This document shows positions 47,912 through 59,439 of a stretch of 64,000 nt of DNA, piece after piece. This DNA comes from Alphaproteobacteria bacterium. GTDB lineage: Bacteria; Pseudomonadota; Alphaproteobacteria; Ferrovibrionales; Ferrovibrionaceae. Numbering within the stretch: position 1 is the stretch's first letter; every line of letters starts with the position of its first letter. The position numbers were made by a program, and so were the translations under genes. The notes beneath the pieces were generated by a model. It saw only the letters and a program-made list of their open reading frames with translations. It was not told where the DNA came from and ran no database searches. The DNA lies in NCBI GenBank assembly GCA_026126165.1, contig JAHCJR010000006.1, forward strand, positions 1 through 64,000. Reading direction: 5' to 3'.

Positions 47912-47962
47912 ATGACACGCATGAGCGGGCTCCTTCTTCGACTTACCACCCCGGCGCTTTGA
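47912..47962 (+). CDS. Leucine-rich leader peptide of leuA
   Basis: A 16-residue ORF, MTRMSGLLLRLTTPAL, with five leucines, four of them CTT codons that look uncommon in this genome. It starts at or next to the predicted transcript start and ends 63 bp before leuA. A leader of this kind lets ribosome speed at Leu codons report leucine-tRNA supply. The RNA can fold: GAGCGGGC (47923-47930) with GCCCGCTC (47980-47987), enclosing CCGGCG/CGCCGG (47951-47956/47970-47975). ATGACACG (47912-47919) is complementary to CGTGTCAT (48020-48027), which includes the start of leuA. No U tract follows, so translational control fits better than termination. Confidence 0.65.
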   Translation: MTRMSGLLLRLTTPAL

Positions 47963-49717
<1,755 letters not shown>

Positions 49718-49742
49718 GCCGCGAGCCTCGCCCTCGGATGAA

Positions 49743-49780
49743 ACCCTCTCCCACGCAAGTGGGAGAGGGCAGGGTGAGGG
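49743..49780. repeat. Palindromic intergenic repeat, copy 5
   Basis: The simplest copy: ACCCTCTCCCACGCAAGTGG with GAGAGGG and GGGTGAGGG. It lies 26 bp after the leuA stop, a terminator-like position. Confidence 0.8.
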
Positions 49781-49870
49781 AAAACCATATCCCCGCCCGC
49801 ACGCCGCGGAGGCCGAAGCGGCCCCGCGTGACCGGAGCTAAAAGACGCTCGACAGAATTCCTCTGACCAA

Positions 49871-49889
49871 CCCGCAGTTGACCTGCGGG
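49871..49889. promoter_or_regulatory. Inverted repeat upstream of the SAHH-like cassette
   Basis: Perfect 7-bp repeat CCCGCAG-TTGAC-CTGCGGG. A TTGACC -35-like hexamer (49878-49883) begins in its loop, with GATACT (49899-49904) at a short 15-bp spacing. It could be an operator over a promoter, or a hairpin. The remaining sequence to 50009 holds no gene that I can support. Confidence 0.4.
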
Positions 49890-50009
49890 CACGGTCATGA
49901 TACTTAATGGATCAGTCTTGGGCGGCACTGATATCGCTTCGAGACACATCACGGGGGCATCCGCGGAGCTGCGGAGTTGTCGTCTGCGGCAACCACAAGG
50001 GGTCGCCCC

Positions 50010-51332
50010 GTGAGACTTGAGCCGCCGTCCCAGCACTTGCAAGGTTCCGAATTCTTTCCCCTGGCCACTCCGGCGCCAGCAGCACCATCCGTTGCGACCG
50101 ATCCGGGAGCAAGCGAACGCGGCGAGCAAAAAATTCTCACCGCATCCTTGGAAATGCGGGGCTTGACGCACATTCAAAGCCAGTACGAGACTGGGAAGCC
50201 CCTCCGTGATGTCGCGATTCTGGGCTGCGTGACCGTTACGCCGCAAACAGCACAGTACATTCTGGCACTACGCGCCCTCGGCGCATCGTTGAGTTGGTGC
50301 AGCGACAATCAATATGCCAGCGATCCCGACGTCGTCGCGTATCTAAGAGACCAAGGGATCCCTGTATTCGCCAAGGCCAACATGTCAACTGAAGAGTACT
50401 TCGGCTGCATGGACCTCGCAATCGATCACCTCGATCAGAAAACCAGACTCCACGTCAATGACGACGGCTGCGACATTACCCGTCACATACTCGAAACTCA
50501 GCCCGACAAGCTCGCACGCATCGATGCGCTCGTTGAGCAAACCACCTGCGGCGCCAATGCACTCAAAAATCTTTACCGGAGAAAGCTCCTGTCTTTCCCC
50601 GCCATTGACGTCAATGGGGCTTTCCTCAAAGGTTTTGACAATTACTACGGAACCCAGCAATCAGTCCTCCACGCCCTCACAAACATCGGTATCACGATCG
50701 CAAGCCGTCAAATTGCTATTGTTGGCTACGGGTCCGTGGGCCAGGGCGTTGCACGTGCATTGAGAGCCGTCGGCGCCTCAATTGGCATCGTCGAAGCCGA
50801 TCTTCTTAAGCTCGCGCGGGCTGCATGGGACGGATATCAACCGATGTCGATCGTCGATGCACTTGGCGAATGCGACCTGATACTGACCGCCAGCGGCTGT
50901 GCGCCAACAATAACCGGCCATATGATCCATACATTCGCCCGGAACGGGCTAATTCTCGGTAATATTGGTCACGGCAACGGCGAATACGACATCGAATGGC
51001 TCTCTCAGCATCCGCATTCGACAATCAATTCCCACCGAACGGCGTATCGGCTTGCCGACGGCAGAACCGTTCACTCGCTTTGCGGCGGCGCATTGCTGAA
51101 CTTCCGGGCTGGCGCCGCAAATCCGTCCCATGTGATGAGCCTTACTTTCTCTCTCTGCTTGCTCGCGCACATCGCTGTCGTCAGAGAGCCTCGCAAGTTC
51201 GCCCAGCCCACATTGCATGAGGTCGGTGAAGCCGCCGAGCGGGAATGTGCCGAATTTCACTTTCCGAGTTTAAGTCGGAAACTCTACAAGCTTTCTGACC
51301 AACAACGTCAGTACTTGGCGCTAGACGCATGA
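50010..51332 (+). CDS. Divergent S-adenosylhomocysteine hydrolase-like protein
   Basis: Protein of 440 residues with the SAHH fold: substrate-side HVNDDGCDITRHILETQPDK, QTTCGANALKNLYR, FPAIDVNGAFLKGFDNYYGT, Rossmann loop IVGYGSVGQGVARALRAVGA, and LILGNIGHGNGEYDIEWL. Canonical SAHH reads NDSVTKSKFDN where this has NGAFLKGFDN, one residue shorter between the Lys and Asp that bind substrate. It also ends LALDA instead of the KPDHYRY tail that completes the NAD site of the neighbouring subunit. So it probably binds NAD but may act on another substrate. GTG 50010 has AAGGGG 7 nt upstream; TTG 49977 is an alternative. Three 60-bp lines counted by hand are 47, 52 and 58% GC, against 68% for a line of leuA, suggesting transfer. 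Its stop overlaps the GNAT start. Confidence 0.8.
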   Translation: MRLEPPSQHLQGSEFFPLATPAPAAPSVATDPGASERGEQKILTASLEMRGLTHIQSQYETGKPLRDVAILGCVTVTPQTAQYILALRALGASLSWCSDNQYASDPDVVAYLRDQGIPVFAKANMSTEEYFGCMDLAIDHLDQKTRLHVNDDGCDITRHILETQPDKLARIDALVEQTTCGANALKNLYRRKLLSFPAIDVNGAFLKGFDNYYGTQQSVLHALTNIGITIASRQIAIVGYGSVGQGVARALRAVGASIGIVEADLLKLARAAWDGYQPMSIVDALGECDLILTASGCAPTITGHMIHTFARNGLILGNIGHGNGEYDIEWLSQHPHSTINSHRTAYRLADGRTVHSLCGGALLNFRAGAANPSHVMSLTFSLCLLAHIAVVREPRKFAQPTLHEVGEAAERECAEFHFPSLSRKLYKLSDQQRQYLALDA

Positions 51333-52120
51333 CCCGCATCGTCGAACATCGCGACCCAGCCGAACTCGCAGCCTGGCTCGAAACAGATGTGGCAATGAAC
51401 ATCTTCGGCCTGTGCGACCTCGACCCTGCGGAGCGTCCTCACACGCGGTGGCTCGGGCTGGAGGAAGAAGGACAACTGGCCGCCCTGCTGCTCGTCTACA
51501 CGCGCCTCGACCTCCCCCTCGTACTGCTGCATGGCCCGCCCGCCGAGGCGTGCAAGATGCTCGAACAATGTCTGGACCTGTTGCCGGAGAGATTTCATCT
51601 CTCGGTGCCGCAGCCTCTCGACCGGAAGCTTTCGCTCCCCTCTGCCAGATTCGAGCATCGTGTCGACTACTTCCGCATGACGCCGACCAGTCCCGCCGGG
51701 CGGCGATGGACTCGGCCAGAACTGTGCCCACTCGGCATCGAGCATGCCGGCATCATGCGGGGTCTCCTGTACGACCATGACGCCTACGGCGACGCCTGGT
51801 TCAGCGATGACCTCCTTCATTCCGGCCTGTATCGCGGCTGGATCGAGAATGGCGAGCTGCTTGGCGCCATTGGCGTCCATGCCGTTTCCGGGAATTACCG
51901 TGTTGCCGCCACCGGCAACCTCGCGGTGCGACCCGACCAGAGAGGCCGGGGCATCGCCCGCATGCTCAAGGAGGGCCTGCTCGCGGAACTCAATGAGCGA
52001 GGCTGGCGCAGCGCGTTCAATGTCCGTTCCGACAATCGTCAGGCTCTCGCCTTCCATGCGAGACTTGGATGCCACGTCGCCGGGACGCTGAGAGAGTATG
52101 TCGTGACCCGCACCCTCTGA
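51329..52120 (+). CDS. GNAT-family N-acyltransferase
   Basis: Protein of 263 residues. The C-terminal half is a GNAT domain with the acetyl-CoA loop VRPDQRGRGIARMLKEGLLA and NVRSDNRQALAFHARLGCHV. The N-terminal 130 residues (with NIFGLCDLDPAERPHTRWLG) resemble the extra domain of two-part GNAT proteins. ATG 51329 overlaps the SAHH-like stop (ATGA), so the two products are made together and probably share a pathway. Acyl donor and acceptor are unknown. Confidence 0.85.
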   Translation: MTRIVEHRDPAELAAWLETDVAMNIFGLCDLDPAERPHTRWLGLEEEGQLAALLLVYTRLDLPLVLLHGPPAEACKMLEQCLDLLPERFHLSVPQPLDRKLSLPSARFEHRVDYFRMTPTSPAGRRWTRPELCPLGIEHAGIMRGLLYDHDAYGDAWFSDDLLHSGLYRGWIENGELLGAIGVHAVSGNYRVAATGNLAVRPDQRGRGIARMLKEGLLAELNERGWRSAFNVRSDNRQALAFHARLGCHVAGTLREYVVTRTL

Positions 52121-52155
52121 GTCGGGCCCGCGAGCCAGATCACGAACGGCCGTCA

Positions 52156-53367
52156 ATGCATCCCCGACTGAGCGCCCTGCGCGAACCGCGCTTCCGCCGC
52201 ATCTGGATCGCGCACGCCATCTCGCTCACCGGCACCTGGATGCAGAATCTGGCCCTGCCCTGGCTCGCCTATCTTCTGACCGGCAGCCCGCTCCTGCTCG
52301 GCCTGATCGGCGCGGCGCAGGCCCTTCCCGTCACCATCCTCTCGCCCTTCGCCGGCGCCATGAGCGACCGGATGCACAGGCGCACGCTGCTCATCGTCAC
52401 CCAGAGCCTTCTCATGGCAAGTTCCGCGCTGCTCGCCATGCTCGTCTTCGCCGATGCGATCACCTATACGGCCCTCTTCTGCATCGCGCTCTTCATCGGC
52501 CTCGCCAATGCCTTCGACTATTCGGCGCGCCAGGTCCTCACTGCCGATCTCGTCCATCCCGATCACCTGACCAGCGCCATCGCGCTGAACGCGGCGACCT
52601 TCAGCGCCGCCCGCGTGATCGGTCCGGCCATCGCCGGCGCCGTGATGATCACGGCCGGCATCGGCTGGTGCTTCGCCATCAACGCACTGAGCTTCATTCC
52701 GTTTCTTGCCGGCATCGCCGCGCTTGCCCCCGCACCGGCCGCCGCCGCCGGAGCCTCGGCGGCGCCGGGCTACTGGGCGATGTTCGGCGAGGGTCTGCGC
52801 TATCTGCGCGGGCGCCCGGAGATCCGCGATCTGCTGCTGATGGTCGCGATGATGGGCATACTGGCGTTCAACCTCTCCGTCTTTCTGCCCGTGCTGCTCA
52901 CCGAAACATTCGGGCTGGGCGAATCCGCCTATGGCCTGCTGATCTCGAGCTTCGGGCTGGGCTCCCTGCTTTCCGCCCTTGCGCTTGCCGTCACCGATGT
53001 CGGACGACGGCAGGGGCAGCTTCTCGACCTGCTCCCACTGGCAAGCGGGCTGCTCTTCCTCGCCATCTCGCAGGCGCCCTCGTTCCTTCTTCTGGCCGGC
53101 CTCGCGGCCGGCCTCGGTTTCGCCAATCTCACCTTCTTCACCCTGGCAAATTCCCGCCTGCAAGCCCTGTCCGAGCCGGCCTATCGCGGACGGATGACCG
53201 GCTTCTATGTTCTCGGATTCGCCGGCATGACGCCGGTCGGAAATCTCCTCGCCGGCGCTCTGGTCGAGCGACTTGGCATCGGCGTTTCCCTTCTCGCGAC
53301 AGGTGCGGCCCTGATCCTCGGCAACCTCCTCATCAGGCTCGCCCGGCGCAGGCCGCCGCCCGCCTGA
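52156..53367 (+). CDS. MFS exporter (EntS/DHA3-like)
   Basis: Twelve-span transporter of 403 residues. N-terminal RFRRIWIAHAISLTGTWMQN, the loop-2/3 motif AGAMSDRMHRRTLLIVTQSL and FDYSARQVLTADLVHPDHLT are typical of the MFS_3 (DHA3) group, which exports siderophores, macrolides and other small molecules. ATG 52156 begins 35 bp after the GNAT stop, so it may be the third gene of the SAHH-like/GNAT cassette, exporting its product. Its GC content looks like the genome average. Confidence 0.88.
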   Translation: MHPRLSALREPRFRRIWIAHAISLTGTWMQNLALPWLAYLLTGSPLLLGLIGAAQALPVTILSPFAGAMSDRMHRRTLLIVTQSLLMASSALLAMLVFADAITYTALFCIALFIGLANAFDYSARQVLTADLVHPDHLTSAIALNAATFSAARVIGPAIAGAVMITAGIGWCFAINALSFIPFLAGIAALAPAPAAAAGASAAPGYWAMFGEGLRYLRGRPEIRDLLLMVAMMGILAFNLSVFLPVLLTETFGLGESAYGLLISSFGLGSLLSALALAVTDVGRRQGQLLDLLPLASGLLFLAISQAPSFLLLAGLAAGLGFANLTFFTLANSRLQALSEPAYRGRMTGFYVLGFAGMTPVGNLLAGALVERLGIGVSLLATGAALILGNLLIRLARRRPPPA

Positions 53368-53444
53368 CACAGGCGTGACAAGGCTCCGGCGCTTCGCTAA
53401 GGTTCGCTCGCTTCCCGCAACCAGCAAGCCGCACGAGGGACAGG

Positions 53445-54152
53445 ATGACGGTCAGCGCCAGCGAAATCTCGCTCAAATCCCATGACGGCGGCACCTTCAT
53501 GGGCTATCTCGCCCGGCCGAAATCAGGCGCGGGGCCGGGCATCGTCGTCATCCAGGAAATCTTCGGCGTGAACCAGGTCATGCGCGACATCTGCGACGGC
53601 CTCGCCGCGCAGGGCTATTTCGCGCTCTGCCCCGATCTCTTCTGGCGCCAGGAGCCGGGCATCCAGATCACCGACCGGACGGAAGCCGAGTGGGCGCGCG
53701 CTTTCGAGCTGTTCAAGGGCTTCGATCTCGAACATGGCGTCAAGGATCTCGCCGCCGCGCTTGCCGCGCTGCGCAAGGTGCCGGGCTGCACCGGCAAGGC
53801 CGGCGCCGTCGGCTATTGCCTCGGCGGCCGGCTCGCCTATCTGATGGCGGCGCGCACCGATGTGGATGCCGCCGTCGGCTATTACGGCGTGGCGCTCGAT
53901 GCCCATCTCGGCGAGGCGGGCAATATCCGCCGGCCGCTCCTGCTGCATGTGGCGGAGAAGGACCAGTTCGTGCCGGTCGAGGCGCGCGATGCGATCATCG
54001 CGGCGCTGAAGGGTCATCCGCGCGTCACCATCCATGTCTATGCCGGGCAGGATCATGCCTTCGCCCGCGTCGGCGGCAAGCATTACGACAAGGCAAGCGC
54101 CGATCTCGCCAACCAGCGGACGGCGGATTTCTTCCGGGCCAACCTGGCCTGA
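53445..54152 (+). CDS. Dienelactone hydrolase family protein
   Basis: Alpha/beta hydrolase of 235 residues. The catalytic triad is visible as Cys125 (GYCLGG), Asp173 (AEKDQFVP) and His204 (GQDHAF). Family members open lactone rings in aromatic degradation, though many have other ester substrates. No other catabolic genes are nearby. A quinone oxidoreductase follows after 42 bp on the same strand. Confidence 0.92.
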   Translation: MTVSASEISLKSHDGGTFMGYLARPKSGAGPGIVVIQEIFGVNQVMRDICDGLAAQGYFALCPDLFWRQEPGIQITDRTEAEWARAFELFKGFDLEHGVKDLAAALAALRKVPGCTGKAGAVGYCLGGRLAYLMAARTDVDAAVGYYGVALDAHLGEAGNIRRPLLLHVAEKDQFVPVEARDAIIAALKGHPRVTIHVYAGQDHAFARVGGKHYDKASADLANQRTADFFRANLA

Positions 54153-54194
54153 ACCGAACCGCGCGCCTTCTCGCGCGCAACAGGGGGAACGACG

Positions 54195-55169
54195 ATGGTC
54201 AAGGCAGTGCGCTTCCACCAGACCGGTGGGCCTGAAGTGCTGAAATACGAGGATGTGGAGGTCGGCGCGCCCGGTCCGGGCCAGGCGCTGGTCCGCCACA
54301 GTGTCATCGGCGTCAATTACATCGACACCTATCACCGCTCCGGCCTCTATCCGCTGAGCCTGCCCTCCGGCGTCGGCGTCGAGGGCGCCGGCATCGTCGA
54401 GGCGGTGGGGCCCGGCGTCACCCATGTGAAGCAGGGCGACCGCGTCGCCTATGCCGGCGGCCCGCCCGGCTCCTATGCCGAGGCCCGTCTTATCCCGGCC
54501 GATCGTCTCGTGATCCCGCCGAAGGAGATCGACGATCGCACCGCCGCCGCCATGATGCTGCAGGGGCTCACCGTGCAGTTCCTCATCAAGCGCTGCTATC
54601 CCGTCAAGGCGGGCGAGACGGTGCTGATCCATGCGGCGGCCGGCGGCGTCGGCCTTATCGTCTGCCAGTGGGCCAAGGCGCTCGGCGCCACGGTCATCGG
54701 CACGGTCGGCTCGGACGAGAAGGCCGCGCTCGCGAAAGCCCACGGCTGCGACCATCCGATCGTCTATACGCGCGAGAATTTCAAGGAACGGGTCAAGGAG
54801 ATCACCAGGGGCGAGGGCGTGCCGGTGGTCTACGATTCCATCGGCAAGGACACCTTCGAGGGCTCGCTCGACTGCCTGCGGCCGATGGGCCTGATGGTCC
54901 TGTTCGGCAACGCCTCGGGCGCGGTGCCGCCCTTCAATCTCGGCATCCTGGCGCAGAAGGGCTCGCTCTACGTGACGCGCCCGACCCTCTTCACCTACAG
55001 CGCCAAGCGGGCCGATCTCGAGGCCATGGCGGCGGACCTTTTCGCCATCGTCGCGTCCGGCAAGGTGAAGATCGAGGTCAACCAGAGCTACGCGCTCAAG
55101 GACGCGGCGCAGATGCACCGCGACATGGAAGCACGCAAGACCACGGGCTCCACCATCCTGCTGCCCTGA
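54195..55169 (+). CDS. qor: NADPH:quinone oxidoreductase (zinc-independent MDR family)
   Basis: Medium-chain dehydrogenase of 324 residues without zinc ligands. N-terminal GroES-like part (RHSVIGVNYIDTYHRSGLYP, GVGVEGAGIVEAVGPGV) and NADP loop HAAAGGVGLIVCQWAKALGA are clear. It reduces quinones or other enones; the natural substrate is not indicated. AGGGGGAACGACG precedes ATG 54195. Confidence 0.93.
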   Translation: MVKAVRFHQTGGPEVLKYEDVEVGAPGPGQALVRHSVIGVNYIDTYHRSGLYPLSLPSGVGVEGAGIVEAVGPGVTHVKQGDRVAYAGGPPGSYAEARLIPADRLVIPPKEIDDRTAAAMMLQGLTVQFLIKRCYPVKAGETVLIHAAAGGVGLIVCQWAKALGATVIGTVGSDEKAALAKAHGCDHPIVYTRENFKERVKEITRGEGVPVVYDSIGKDTFEGSLDCLRPMGLMVLFGNASGAVPPFNLGILAQKGSLYVTRPTLFTYSAKRADLEAMAADLFAIVASGKVKIEVNQSYALKDAAQMHRDMEARKTTGSTILLP

Positions 55170-55248
55170 TCGCGGACCGGGCGCCGGCCAGCCCCGGCAC
55201 GGGCCGCGCTTTCAGGCTTTGTTCAGATTTGCGGCGCAGGCTGGCGGG

Positions 55249-55572
55249 ATGCAGCCCGCACCGGCCGGTTTCGATTTCGCCGACATGCTGCGCCAGGCGA
55301 TCCATGCGCGCGCGGCCTTGTTGCTGCGCCGCGAGGGCGACGACGCGGAACGGCTGTTCGAGCCCTATATCCTCTATCGCTCGCGCATGGGCAGCCTGCG
55401 CCTCGCCGGCCAGGAACTGGTGCAGGGCGTCACGGGCGCACGGCGCGAGCCGCGCGTGATCGACGTCGCGACCATCCTGGCGCTGCGCCTGTCCGACCGG
55501 CGCTTCGAGCCTGATCCGCGCTTCGACGCCACCGACCCGCGCTACCAGTTCGGCATTCTCTGTCACGTTTGA
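55249..55572 (+). CDS. Hypothetical protein, possibly WYL-like
   Basis: Protein of 107 residues: DFADMLRQAIHARAALLLRR, FEPYILYRSRMGSLRLAGQE, and VIDVATILALRLSDRRFEPD. The order of strands and the F-x-P-x-x-L-Y start of the middle block recall WYL ligand-binding domains, but it lacks the WYL triplet and any helix-turn-helix. ATG 55249 is chosen over 55219 because the upstream ten residues look non-coding. Weak assignment. Confidence 0.5.
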   Translation: MQPAPAGFDFADMLRQAIHARAALLLRREGDDAERLFEPYILYRSRMGSLRLAGQELVQGVTGARREPRVIDVATILALRLSDRRFEPDPRFDATDPRYQFGILCHV

Positions 55573-55580
55573 CCGCCGCT

Positions 55581-55630
55581 CCCTCACCCCGGCCCTATCC
55601 CAGTGACGTGGGAGAGGGAGAAGAAGAAGA
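55581..55630. repeat. Palindromic intergenic repeat, copy 6
   Basis: CCCTCACCCCGGCCCTATCC with GACGTGGGAGAGGG arms, directly after the 55249 gene and before the nucleotidyltransferase gene. Confidence 0.75.
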
Positions 55631-55691
55631 CCTCTCCTCGGCCGCATGGCCGACTGACAGTCGCGCCGGGCAATGGGATGCTTGGCCGGTC

Positions 55692-56252
55692 ATGGATGTG
55701 AAGGATGCGACCCGCCTCGAACGCCTGCTCCGCGACGACGCATCGTTCATGCGCGCGCTCGCTGCCCTGGCAAGTCTCGAGCTGCCCGATGCCTGGATCG
55801 CCGCCGGCGCCATCCGCAATCTGGTCTGGGATCGGCTGCACGGGTTTCCACACGATCCACGCGCGCAGGATACCGACGTCGTCTATTTCGACGCTGCGCG
55901 TGGTTCCGCCGACGAGGCGCGGCTCGAAGCGCAACTGGCCGCGCTCTGCCCGCATCGCCGCTGGTCGGTCCGCAACCAGGCGCGCATGCATCTGCGCAAT
56001 GAAGATCTGCCTTATGCAGACGCCCACCATGCGATGTGCCGCTGGGTCGAAACGGCAACCGCGATTGCGGTGCGCCTGGACGATGCCGGCGCCCTCGAAG
56101 TCGCCGCACCCTTCGGTCTTGGCGATATCTTCGGCCTCATCGTCCGTCCGACGCCGCACATGGCGTTCAAGCCGGGCGTGTTCGGCGAGCGCGCCAGAGA
56201 AAAAGCCTGGACCCAGCGGTGGCCGAGGCTTGTCGTCGCTGCGTCTGTCTGA
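55692..56252 (+). CDS. DUF925-type nucleotidyltransferase
   Basis: Protein of 186 residues with the nucleotidyltransferase core: DAWIAAGAIRNLVWDRLHGF, DTDVVYFDAARG (the metal-binding acidic pair) and QARMHLRNEDLPYADAHHAM; then ATAIAVRLDDAGALEVAAPF. Family function is unknown. ATG 55692 is the first start after repeat copy 6; an in-frame upstream extension runs through the repeat and is rejected. Confidence 0.85.
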   Translation: MDVKDATRLERLLRDDASFMRALAALASLELPDAWIAAGAIRNLVWDRLHGFPHDPRAQDTDVVYFDAARGSADEARLEAQLAALCPHRRWSVRNQARMHLRNEDLPYADAHHAMCRWVETATAIAVRLDDAGALEVAAPFGLGDIFGLIVRPTPHMAFKPGVFGERAREKAWTQRWPRLVVAASV

Positions 56253-56258
56253 CGCCGC

Positions 56259-56338
56259 GCCCTCAGCCCGGCCCCCTCCCACTTGTGGGAGCGGGAGAAG
56301 AATAAGCCCTCCCATTTGGGAAAGGGTTGGGTGAGAGC
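56259..56338. repeat. Palindromic intergenic repeat, copy 7
   Basis: Two hairpins: CCCCTCCCACTTGTGGGAG and CCCTCCCATTTGGGAAAGGG, ending GGTTGGGTGAG. It lies between the convergent nucleotidyltransferase and rho genes, and at one end of the proposed inversion. Confidence 0.75.
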
Positions 56339-56346
56339 GTGCCGGC

Positions 56347-57603
<1,257 letters not shown>

Positions 57604-57812
57604 GGAATCCGCTTGGGCTCTTGCCGCCACCCGGCCCCGGGAGGCGCCAGGCGGGTTATGGTTTCAGGGATTTCGCGCGCACGGCCGGTTTTCAGGCGCG
57701 GCGACGACAATGGATGGGGAGTCTCGATATAACGCAATCGCCGCCTGACCGGCAGCCGATGCAACCTTTAGACCACGAAAACGCGGTCCTGACAAGGGGT
57801 TGCGGGAGAGGC

Positions 57813-58244
57813 TCAGAACGGCTTGAAGATCACCAGGACGACGATGCCGATCATGAGCAGGGTCGGCACCTCGTTCCAGATCCGGTAGAAGCGCGCCGGC
57901 CTCGTATTGGCGTCGCGCTCGAACTGCTTGCGCCAGGCCGCGAACATATGATGAACGACGGTGAGGGCGCCGACCAGCACCAGCTTGGCGAGGAACCAGC
58001 CCTGCAGCCACCAGCCGGCCATCCAGGCCATGGCAAGCCCCAGCGCCCAGACGGCGATCATGGCCGGATTGACGATGGCGCGCAGCAGGCGCCGCTCCAT
58101 CACCTTGAGCGTCTCGGAGAGTTCCGAACCGGGCTTGGCCTCGGCGTGATAGACGAAGAGGCGCGGCAGATAGAGCATGCCCGCCATCCAGGCGATCACC
58201 GCCACCACATGCAGGCTTTTCAGCCAGAGATACGGATCGCCCAT
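57813..58244 (-). CDS. hemJ: Protoporphyrinogen oxidase HemJ
   Basis: Inner-membrane protein of 143 residues with four hydrophobic segments. LWLKSLHVVAVIAWMAGMLY holds the conserved His, YHAE and LLRAIVNPAMIAVWALGLAM follow, and the C-terminal LKLVLV-like and HHMFAAWRKQ regions complete the family. It makes protoporphyrin IX from protoporphyrinogen. ATG 58244 lies 4 bp after the hemH stop. Confidence 0.94.
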   Translation of the reverse strand: MGDPYLWLKSLHVVAVIAWMAGMLYLPRLFVYHAEAKPGSELSETLKVMERRLLRAIVNPAMIAVWALGLAMAWMAGWWLQGWFLAKLVLVGALTVVHHMFAAWRKQFERDANTRPARFYRIWNEVPTLLMIGIVVLVIFKPF

Positions 58245-58248
58245 CGCC

Positions 58249-59283
58249 TCAGGCCCCGGCCATGGCGCAGCGCCGGCAACTCGCCGGACAGAGCCGCCGG
58301 CCGCCATCGGCGGCGATGCCCGTGTCCCTCGCCAGCGCCTCGCGCACCAGCCGCGCCAGGCCGGCGATAAAAGGTGCCGTGGTGCCCAGTGCCGGCACCC
58401 GGTGATAGGCGGGAACGCCGGCCGCATGCGCCTTCTCGGCATATTCGATATCCAGTTCCACCAGCGTCTCCGAATGCTCCGAGACGAAGGCGATCGGCAC
58501 CACCACCAGCGGCACGCCGTCCCGGCCCGCCCGCTCGATCTCCGCTTCCGTGGACGGCCCGATCCATTTGAGCGGCCCGACCCGGCTCTGGTAGCAGACC
58601 AGCCAGTCGAGATCCGGCATGGCGAGCGCGTCCGCCACCTTCGCCGCCGTCCGTTCCACCTGCCACTGATAGGGATCGCCGCCATCCACCACTTTCTGCG
58701 GCAGGCCATGGGCCGAAAAGAGCAGCCGCGGCCGTCCCTTCGCCGAGGCGGCCGCAAGCGCCGGCCGGATCAGCGCGGCCTGCGCCTCGACGAGGCCCGC
58801 TTCCGTCGAATAGCAGCAGATGGCGCGGGTGGGCAGATCGAGACCGGCGGCCTCGGCCGCCTTCTTCCAGTCGGCAAGCGAGGAGGCGCTCGTGGTGGTG
58901 GAATATTGTGGATAGAGCGGCAGCAGGACCAGGCGCTCGGCACCCCATTCCCTGACCGCGCGGGCCGTCTCGCCGGCCAGCGGATGCCAGTAGCGCATGG
59001 CGATGAAGACGCGCGTCTCGCCCGGATCGGCCAGCGCCGCTTCCAGCGCCTCCCCCTGCGCGCGGGTCAGCGGCAAGAGCGGCGAGCCGCCGCCCATCCG
59101 CTCGTAGATGCCCGCCGCCACCTTCGCCCGCCGCTTCGAGATCAGGCGCGCCAGCGGCAGGCGCAGGAATCCGGGCAGGCCGATGATCGCCGGATCGCTG
59201 AACAGGTTCTGCAGGAACGGCTGCACCGCCTCCGGCCGATCCGGCCCGCCCAGATTGAACAGGACCACCGCCGTGCGGGTCAT
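58249..59283 (-). CDS. hemH: Ferrochelatase
   Basis: Last enzyme of haem synthesis (344 residues), inserting Fe(II) into protoporphyrin IX. FNLGGPDRPEAVQPFLQNLF, PLYPQYSTTT, the catalytic His in LLFSAHGLP and the SEHSETLVELDIEY block are intact. The C-terminus CPASCRRC holds three cysteines of a probable [2Fe-2S] site, the fourth being elsewhere, as described for some alphaproteobacterial ferrochelatases. Confidence 0.96.
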   Translation of the reverse strand: MTRTAVVLFNLGGPDRPEAVQPFLQNLFSDPAIIGLPGFLRLPLARLISKRRAKVAAGIYERMGGGSPLLPLTRAQGEALEAALADPGETRVFIAMRYWHPLAGETARAVREWGAERLVLLPLYPQYSTTTSASSLADWKKAAEAAGLDLPTRAICCYSTEAGLVEAQAALIRPALAAASAKGRPRLLFSAHGLPQKVVDGGDPYQWQVERTAAKVADALAMPDLDWLVCYQSRVGPLKWIGPSTEAEIERAGRDGVPLVVVPIAFVSEHSETLVELDIEYAEKAHAAGVPAYHRVPALGTTAPFIAGLARLVREALARDTGIAADGGRRLCPASCRRCAMAGA

Positions 59284-59288
59284 GGACC

Positions 59289-59432
59289 CTCGCTCCCGCC
59301 CTCACCCCAGCCTTCTTCCGGGGGGAGCGAGTCCCGTCCGAAACCCTCACCCAACCCTCTCCCGCAAGCGGGAGTGGGCTTCTTCTCCCTCTCCCGCATC
59401 GCGGGACAGAGCTGGGGTGAGGGTGGCGCCGC
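59289..59432. repeat. Palindromic intergenic repeat, copy 8 (compound)
   Basis: Three hairpins between hemE and hemH: CTCGCTCCC/GGGGGGAGCGAG, CCCTCTCCCGCAAGCGGGAG, and CTCTCCCGCATCGCGGGA, ending GCTGGGGTGAGGG. It fills almost all of the hemE-hemH gap, so hemH transcription must pass through it. Confidence 0.82.
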
Positions 59433-59439
59433 CATCATT

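Noticed and set aside
49718-52120. Mobile element carrying the low-GC cassette
   Set aside because: No transposase, integrase, terminal inverted repeats or target duplications can be seen; only base composition suggests transfer.
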